10,727 bases of DNA from Alphaproteobacteria bacterium (GTDB lineage: Bacteria > Pseudomonadota > Alphaproteobacteria > Kiloniellales > J153): assembly GCA_003693905.1 (NCBI GenBank), contig RFLL01000111.1, forward strand, positions 1 to 10,727, written 5' to 3'. Of this stretch, positions 6,559 to 10,727 are shown one piece after another. Numbering within the stretch: position 1 is the first letter of the stretch; each line of letters opens with the position of its first letter. The notes under the pieces were generated by a model, which saw only the letters and a program-made list of their open reading frames with translations, made no database searches and was not told the origin of the DNA. Made by a program: the position numbers and the translations under genes.

Positions 6559-7275
6559 ATGAAGGTGATCGTCTTGGCCTCTCGCAAGGGGGGCTCCGGC
6601 AAGACCACGCTGGCCGGCCATCTGGCCGTCCAGGCGGAGCGGTCCGGCATGGGGCCGGTGGCGCTGATTGACACCGATCCGCAGGGCAGCTTGGCCGAAT
6701 GGTGGAACAAGCGCGCCGCGCCGACGCCGGTTTTCGTGCACACCACGATCGCCGAGCTGCCGGCCGATGTCGAACGCCTGCGGGACATGGACATCGGGCT
6801 GCTGATCATCGACACGCCGCCGGCTCTCAACGCCATGGTCCGCGACGTGGTCGCCCTGTCGGATCTGGTGGTGATTCCCAGCCGGCCCAGCCCGCACGAT
6901 CTGCGCTCGATCGGGGGTACGGTCGATCTGGTCGAACATCTGGGCAAGCCGCTGATCTTCATCCTCAACGGCGCCGCGCCGCGCGCGCGCATCACGACCG
7001 AGGCGATCACGATCCTGTCGCAGCACGGCATGCTGGCGCCGGTGATCGTGCATCAGCGGGTCGATTTCGCCGCCAGCATGATTGACGGACGCACCGTGAT
7101 GGAACTGCCGGGAAGCTCGCGCTCGGCCGAAGAGATCGCCGGGCTGTGGTCGTACCTTGCCAATCGTCTCAAAGGCAACGCGCGCCCGCGTCCGTTGCCG
7201 ATGCCGCCGGATGTGCCCCGGGTGCCACGCCCGCTTGCCGTGGCCGGCGGGGCCGGGCCGGTCGATCTCGGATGA
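6559..7275 (+). CDS. orphan ParA/MinD-family ATPase
   Basis: ParA-family ATPases dimerise on ATP, usually bind DNA or membrane, and position chromosomes, plasmids or protein complexes. The 238-residue product has the deviant Walker A KGGSGKTT (10-17; signature Lys10, catalytic Lys15), Walker A' LIDTDPQGS (36-44) and Walker B LLIIDTPP (81-88). A C-terminal block, RVDFAASMIDGRTVMELPG (167-185), is typical of ParA rather than MinD. No MinD-type C-terminal amphipathic membrane helix is seen. Instead the end (205-238) is a Pro/Arg-rich, probably disordered tail. The start at 6559 has GGAG ten bases upstream; upstream in-frame ATGs at 6487 and 6514 give non-conserved residues. There is no parB or parS nearby. 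The stop overlaps the start of a SPOR membrane protein (ATGA), making that protein the likely partner. The actual cargo is unknown. Confidence 0.94.
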   Translation: MKVIVLASRKGGSGKTTLAGHLAVQAERSGMGPVALIDTDPQGSLAEWWNKRAAPTPVFVHTTIAELPADVERLRDMDIGLLIIDTPPALNAMVRDVVALSDLVVIPSRPSPHDLRSIGGTVDLVEHLGKPLIFILNGAAPRARITTEAITILSQHGMLAPVIVHQRVDFAASMIDGRTVMELPGSSRSAEEIAGLWSYLANRLKGNARPRPLPMPPDVPRVPRPLAVAGGAGPVDLG

Positions 7276-8849
7276 GCGTGCATCAGATGCCATCGCCCCG
7301 GCCGCTGCTGGCGCGCAAAGGGGCGGCCGCCCCGGTCGGCGCCACGCCGTCGCCGGATGCTCCTGGCCCTGAGGATGCCGCGGTTGTCGACAAGGGCGAT
7401 GAGGCGTCCCTGGCAGCCCAGCTTTCGCTGATCGGCGAGGAAGGCACGCCCGGGGCCGGCGAACCACCACCTCCGGCCAGCCTGCTACCGTTCAGCCTGC
7501 GCGCGCGCCGGCCATTGCCGGACGACATTCTTGGCGGCGACATGACCGCCGCGGCTGCGGCACAGGACGCATCCGCTGCAATGCAAAGGCCGGATGAGGC
7601 AACATTACCGGCCCCGGCAGTGCCCGGCCCCGTGGGGGACGAGACCGGAAAGGACGGGCAGGACGGAAAAAGCGGAAAAGACGAAGCCTTCGGCACCGGC
7701 GGGATGGACCGGGCGACGGCTCTTCGCGAGGCTCCGGTCGCCGCAACGCCGGCCGCGGTGACATCGGGCGCTGTGCCATCGACGGCGAAGCGGCGGCGGG
7801 CCGTTCCGTGGCTCGGAATCGCGGCGGTTGCGGCGGCCGTCGCACTCGTCGTGATCGGGTGGGCGGTGTATCGGATCGAAACGCCGCCCGAAGCCGAATC
7901 CGTCGCCGCCACCTCCGCCCCCCGGAAGTCCGCGCCGCAACCGGCGACACCGGCACGACCACTTCCCGCGGCCGTGATGCCGGCTGCGCCCGGCCCCGGG
8001 ACGTCCACCGAGGCGACCCTCGATCCCGGGTCCGGTCCGTCCGGTTCTTCCGCCGGGCAGGCCGGTACCGCGCAAGCGGCGGCCGAATCTTCTGCGCGCG
8101 CGCCCGTGACGCCCGGGGGAGCAGCCAGGCCCGGGGCAGATGCGGATGAAGAGACTCCGGCCGATGAGACGGCGTCCGTCGATGTCGTGCGAATCGACCC
8201 CGACGGGTCTGCGGTCATCGCGGGGCGTGCTGCGCCGCGGGCCGAGCTGATCGTGCTCGACAACGGCAAACCGATCGGCACCGTGCGTGCCGATGCCTTC
8301 GGCGAGTGGGTATTCATCCCCGATGCGCCGCTGCCTGCGGGCGGGCACGAGTTCGGCCTCGTCGTCAAGTCGGTGCAGGGACGCGTCGTGATCCCGGCCC
8401 GAGATGCCGGTGATGCATCGTCCGGTCCGGCAGCCGCCCCTTCGTCGGCGCAGGGGTCCACCGTGGACGGCGCCGACGAAAAGGCCGTACCGACGCCGCC
8501 GTTGGCTCCTCTGCCGCCGCGCAAGCCGGGTGCGAAGGGGGCCTCCGATGCGGATCGGACGAGCCGCCGGGGAAGCGGCGACAGCGACTTCGTGGTTCAG
8601 CTCGCCTCGGTCAAGACCCGCGGCGGCGCGATGCGTGAATGGCGCAAGCTGAAACGCAGGTTTCCCGAACTCCTGTCGGGCATGAAGCTCAATCTATCCG
8701 AAGCCAGGCTGGCCGACCGCGGGGTGGTGGTGCGGGTGCGTACCGGGCCGTTCCCGGAAAAGCGCAAGGCGGTGGATTTCTGCGCCCGCCTTGCGGCGGC
8801 GCGTCAGGAATGTCTGGTCATCCGCACCGGCGGCAGCGGCGCCGAGTGA
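7272..8849 (+). CDS. single-span membrane protein with Ig-like module and C-terminal SPOR domain
   Basis: SPOR domains bind glycan strands lacking stem peptides, which accumulate at the division septum, so this protein is predicted to sit in the inner membrane and be recruited to the septum. In the 525-residue product, residues 1-172 are cytoplasmic, disordered and rich in Ala, Pro and Gly, with basic patches (RPLLARKG 10-17, RARRPLP 77-83). A KRRR stop signal (173-176) precedes one membrane helix at about 178-200. A Pro/Ala/Ser linker follows, then an Ig-like beta module (about 303-371, RIDPDGSAVIAGRAAPRAEL). After a second linker comes the SPOR domain (about 438-518, DFVVQLASVKTRGGAMREW ... 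RVRTGPFPEKRKA). It resembles FtsN in layout but has no FtsN essential-helix motif I can recognise. The ATG overlaps the ParA stop (ATGA), so the two proteins are made together. Membrane topology and domain ends are read by eye. Confidence 0.9.
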   Translation: MSVHQMPSPRPLLARKGAAAPVGATPSPDAPGPEDAAVVDKGDEASLAAQLSLIGEEGTPGAGEPPPPASLLPFSLRARRPLPDDILGGDMTAAAAAQDASAAMQRPDEATLPAPAVPGPVGDETGKDGQDGKSGKDEAFGTGGMDRATALREAPVAATPAAVTSGAVPSTAKRRRAVPWLGIAAVAAAVALVVIGWAVYRIETPPEAESVAATSAPRKSAPQPATPARPLPAAVMPAAPGPGTSTEATLDPGSGPSGSSAGQAGTAQAAAESSARAPVTPGGAARPGADADEETPADETASVDVVRIDPDGSAVIAGRAAPRAELIVLDNGKPIGTVRADAFGEWVFIPDAPLPAGGHEFGLVVKSVQGRVVIPARDAGDASSGPAAAPSSAQGSTVDGADEKAVPTPPLAPLPPRKPGAKGASDADRTSRRGSGDSDFVVQLASVKTRGGAMREWRKLKRRFPELLSGMKLNLSEARLADRGVVVRVRTGPFPEKRKAVDFCARLAAARQECLVIRTGGSGAE

Positions 8850-8860
8850 TCCACGCGGTT

Positions 8861-8881
8861 CCGGATTTCATCCCGGATTTC
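8861..8881. repeat. short direct repeat between the convergent SPOR and mipZ genes
   Basis: CCGGATTTC occurs at 8861-8869 and again at 8873-8881, a 12-base period, in the 79-base convergent gap 8850-8928. The gap has no obvious hairpin plus T-tract terminator on either strand. Confidence 0.4.
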
Positions 8882-8928
8882 GCCTCCGAGCCGGCGGCGA
8901 CCGGTAGCGGGGCGGGCAATCGGAGGGC

Positions 8929-9786
8929 TCAGGCCGGCACGGCGTCGTGGCTTTCGCTGAGCCCGATCGTCTCCAGAAGGGCGGCGATCTCGCGCCGTGC
9001 CGCTGTCCGGCTCGGGTTGGGGGCCGCCCCCGGCACTTCTTCGGCAAGATCGAGCACCGTCAGTCCTTTCAGGAACAGTTCCCGGTAGATCACCCGTTCG
9101 CCGAACCCGGGCGCCAGGCGAAAGCCGATGCGCCGGGCCAGGCGCTCCATCAGGCCGGCGATTTCGCGTTTGTTGCGGGCCTCGATATGGGTCAGACGGT
9201 TGCGCATCACGACCCAGTCGATCGGCGGCCGTCCGGCCATGACGCGGCGGTTGTTCTGTTCCCAGACCATCTTGGTATAGGCACTGGGCGCGACCACCTC
9301 GCGCCGTTCGCGGTCGATGTGAGCGATGATGTCGATATCGAGGAAGCTGTCATTGAGCGGCGTCAGTAGCGTATCGGCATTTTCGTGCGCCAGGCGCGAA
9401 GAAAAGGCGTCGCTGCCCGGCGTGTCGATGACGATGAAATGACACCCGATCAGGTCTTCGCAGGCGGCGCGCAGGCGCTTGCGCTCCTCGGCCTCGGCCG
9501 CGGCCCGGGTGGTTGCCTGCGAACGCTCGATATGATGATGCCGGGGCATCGGCAGATCGACCCCGGCATCGGCAGCGAACTGTTGGCGATTGGCGAAATA
9601 GCGGGTGAGCGTACTCTGGCGCGCGTCGAGATCGATGCTGCCGACAGCGTAACCCGCGCGCAGCAGAGCGACGATCAGGTGGACGGCCGTGGTTGATTTC
9701 CCGGTGCCGCCCTTTTCGTTGCCGACGACGATGACATAGGGCGGGCGCGGTGCATCGGGACCGTGATGGAAGAGCGATCCATCCAT
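8929..9786 (-). CDS. mipZ: division-plane positioning ATPase MipZ
   Basis: MipZ forms ATP-dependent dimers, binds ParB at the origin regions and inhibits FtsZ polymerisation. This creates a gradient that places the division ring at midcell in Alphaproteobacteria. The 285-residue product is close to the 281-residue Caulobacter protein. It shows VVGNEKGGTGKSTTAVHL (20-37; signature Lys25, catalytic Lys30), the MipZ-typical GSIDLDARQSTLTRYFANR (49-67) and FIVIDTPGSD (117-126). NDSFLDIDIIAHID (145-158) and WEQNNRRVMAGRPPIDWVVMRNRL (175-198, split here into its parts WEQNN, GRPPIDW and MRNRL) match the family body. The start at 9786 has GAGG six bases ahead and the family N-terminus (PPYVIVVGNEKGG) follows directly. 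It lies 40 bases downstream of an uncharacterised gene on the same strand, probably one operon. No parB is present, which is usual because mipZ is generally unlinked to parAB. Confidence 0.97.
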   Translation of the reverse strand: MDGSLFHHGPDAPRPPYVIVVGNEKGGTGKSTTAVHLIVALLRAGYAVGSIDLDARQSTLTRYFANRQQFAADAGVDLPMPRHHHIERSQATTRAAAEAEERKRLRAACEDLIGCHFIVIDTPGSDAFSSRLAHENADTLLTPLNDSFLDIDIIAHIDRERREVVAPSAYTKMVWEQNNRRVMAGRPPIDWVVMRNRLTHIEARNKREIAGLMERLARRIGFRLAPGFGERVIYRELFLKGLTVLDLAEEVPGAAPNPSRTAARREIAALLETIGLSESHDAVPA

Positions 9787-9792
9787 CAGGCA

Positions 9793-9796
9793 CCTC
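9793..9796 (-). promoter_or_regulatory. mipZ ribosome binding site
   Basis: The minus strand reads GAGG, six bases, ATG at 9786. It falls in the 40-base gap after the upstream gene, so mipZ has its own initiation site even if co-transcribed. Confidence 0.6.
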
Positions 9797-9826
9797 GCGG
9801 TGTCGTCGGGGATGCGCGCTGCCGTC

Positions 9827-10387
9827 TCAGAACAGGATTTTCCATTCCGTCTCGGCTTCCTCGTCGTGTCCGTGGGGGTTGGTTGCGGATTCGTCGCCGG
9901 GGCCGGCAGCGATCATTTCCTCGGGAACGAAAGCCCGGCGCCGCTCCGCTCTGCCCGTTGCGGTCGCGACCGGCTCGGGCGCGGCCTCGTGTGCGAGTGT
10001 GGCGCGCAGGGCCTTCAGCGCGGCCAGACGGCGGGCCAGACACTCGCTCGCCGCCCAGGCCAGAACCCGACCGCCGTCATCGTTGCGGTGCGCCGCCAGC
10101 CACCGCCCGCGTTTGCTGGAATAGGCGCTGAGCACGATGGCCTCGCCCGGCACCGCGGCGTCCAGCGAACTGGTATAGGCCGGAACGTCCTCGTCCAGAA
10201 GCTCCGAGACCACGTCCCACGGATAGCCCTCTTCGACCAGAATCTGGATCATGCGCCCAGCATCGGTGGCGGTGTCGCCGAGTACGAAAGTGACGATGAT
10301 GTCGAGTTCGCGACTGCCCGCCTGAGCGCTCTCCAGGCTGCCGAGCAGCTTGTCCAGGACACGCGCCCTGGTACCGGGATGGGTCAT
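9827..10387 (-). CDS. uncharacterised protein upstream of mipZ, possible phage ABA-sandwich-like fold
   Basis: I do not recognise a named family. The 186-residue soluble protein has an ordered part at about 5-132. YPWDVVSELLDEDVPAYTSS (55-74) and the following LDAAVPGEA, plus the alanine-rich helix LAWAASECLARRLAALKALRA (109-129, split as LAWAASECLARR and LAALKALRA), loosely recall small alphaproteobacterial proteins of the phage ABA-sandwich type (pattern YTxSLDAA, then an ALCxAALRA-like helix). That resemblance is weak and from memory. Residues 133-175 look disordered. The C-terminus is acidic then hydrophobic (HDEEAETEWKILF, 174-186), which looks like a short docking peptide. The start at 10387 is chosen for the GGGGAG five bases upstream; an in-frame ATG at 10498 would add 37 low-complexity residues. 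It precedes mipZ by 40 bases on the same strand, so a link to division or chromosome positioning is possible but unproven. Confidence 0.82.
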   Translation of the reverse strand: MTHPGTRARVLDKLLGSLESAQAGSRELDIIVTFVLGDTATDAGRMIQILVEEGYPWDVVSELLDEDVPAYTSSLDAAVPGEAIVLSAYSSKRGRWLAAHRNDDGGRVLAWAASECLARRLAALKALRATLAHEAAPEPVATATGRAERRRAFVPEEMIAAGPGDESATNPHGHDEEAETEWKILF

Positions 10388-10392
10388 GGAGT

Positions 10393-10398
10393 CTCCCC
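10393..10398 (-). promoter_or_regulatory. ribosome binding site fixing the start of the gene upstream of mipZ
   Basis: GGGGAG on the minus strand, five bases before the ATG at 10387. The rest of the 210-base gap to the purD stop (10388-10597) shows no convincing promoter pair, hairpin terminator or small gene that I can support. Confidence 0.65.
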
Positions 10399-10597
10399 GC
10401 AGTTTCTCGTTTTGGTTCGGCGCAGTATCTTGGGCGCCGGCAGCCTGCCTGACGCCATGCCCCTGTCCTGCCGCAGCCGGTGACGCCGTCATGGACAAGG
10501 GGCCGTCGGGTACCGCTTGGGTGCCATCCTACCCAATTTGCGCCGCGGCCGAAACCGCCCGTCCCGGGGCCGGGTAAAAAGATCGGGGTCAATCGCC

Positions 10598-10727
10598 TCA
10601 GTTCTGCCGCGGTTGCGGCTGGGACTGTGGTTCTTGGCGTGCCAGTGCCCGCCAGCCGATGTCGCGGCGGCAGAACCCGTCCGGCCAGTCGATGAGATCG
10701 ACCGCACCGTAGGCGCGGGTCCGGGCC
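10598..10727 (-). CDS. purD: probable phosphoribosylamine-glycine ligase, C-terminal end (5' part outside window)
   Basis: PurD (GAR synthetase) joins glycine to phosphoribosylamine in de novo purine synthesis in the cytosol. Only the last 42 residues are visible, read on the minus strand from the window edge to the TGA at 10598-10600. They read [18 protein letters not shown] followed by [12 protein letters not shown] and a Gln/Pro-rich end ([12 protein letters not shown]). The pattern of a helix ending in AYxAVDxIDWPxGF and then [10 protein letters not shown] matches the C-terminus of alphaproteobacterial PurD, where RxDIGxRAL is the conserved final block. The Gln/Pro-rich extension after it is not part of the enzyme core. 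Identification rests on a short stretch, so it is probable rather than certain. A T-run follows the stop on the minus strand (about 10576-10580) but with no good hairpin before it. Confidence 0.82.
   Translation of the reverse strand, partial: ARTRAYGAVDLIDWPDGFCRRDIGWRALARQEPQSQPQPRQN

Noticed and set aside
7283..8524. A 413-residue open frame on the minus strand opposite the SPOR gene
   Set aside because: Low-complexity Ala/Ser/Gly product that arises from the GC-rich linkers of the real gene; the SPOR gene has a coupled start and recognisable domains.
8850..8928. Bidirectional terminator between the SPOR gene and mipZ
   Set aside because: GC-rich sequence and a short direct repeat only; no stable hairpin followed by a T-tract on either strand.
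10576..10596. Intrinsic terminator after purD (T-run on the minus strand)
   Set aside because: The T-run is present but the bases before it form at most a three or four base-pair stem.

Overview
The window looks like chromosomal housekeeping DNA of a high-GC alphaproteobacterium, probably of the Rhodospirillales. The strongest taxonomic marker is a full-length MipZ, an ATPase that positions the division plane and is essentially restricted to Alphaproteobacteria. Other support comes from the tadA / RluB-type / rsmD neighbourhood, a MutL that keeps the endonuclease motif, and a SPOR protein carrying an Ig-like module of a type I associate with Rhodospirillales envelope proteins. The order-level placement is inference. 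I saw no phage, transposon, CRISPR, rRNA or tRNA gene, and no gene-free stretch above about 250 bases.

Left part (1-2946, + strand): the 3' end of pgi (glucose-6-phosphate isomerase) overlaps mutL by four bases. A gap of about 160 bases follows, then a small HPF/RaiA-family ribosome hibernation protein. Its C-terminal tail is built from four 15-bp tandem repeats and runs 18 bases into the convergent rsmD gene.

Middle part (2929-5609, - strand): in transcription order, a DUF3775 protein, a class I glutamine amidotransferase of the PuuD-like peptidase C26 type, an RluB-type 23S rRNA pseudouridine synthase, and RsmD (16S rRNA m2G966 methyltransferase). The last three overlap or nearly abut and probably form an operon. 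Divergent to it is tadA (tRNA adenosine deaminase, + strand), so three RNA-modification enzymes sit together. The divergent intergenic region carries a tandem 13-bp repeat.

Right part (6313-10387): a division and positioning neighbourhood. An AT-rich spacer with a candidate promoter and a nested inverted repeat precedes an orphan ParA-family ATPase. That gene is coupled by an ATGA overlap to a 525-residue single-span membrane protein with a proline/alanine-rich cytoplasmic arm, a periplasmic Ig-like module and a C-terminal SPOR domain, which would bind septal peptidoglycan. Convergent to this pair is a second operon: an uncharacterised 186-residue protein, then mipZ. Two ParA/MipZ-type ATPases flanking a septal peptidoglycan-binding protein is the most interesting arrangement in the window.

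Right edge (10598-10727, - strand): the last 42 codons of what is probably purD (phosphoribosylamine-glycine ligase), cut by the window end.
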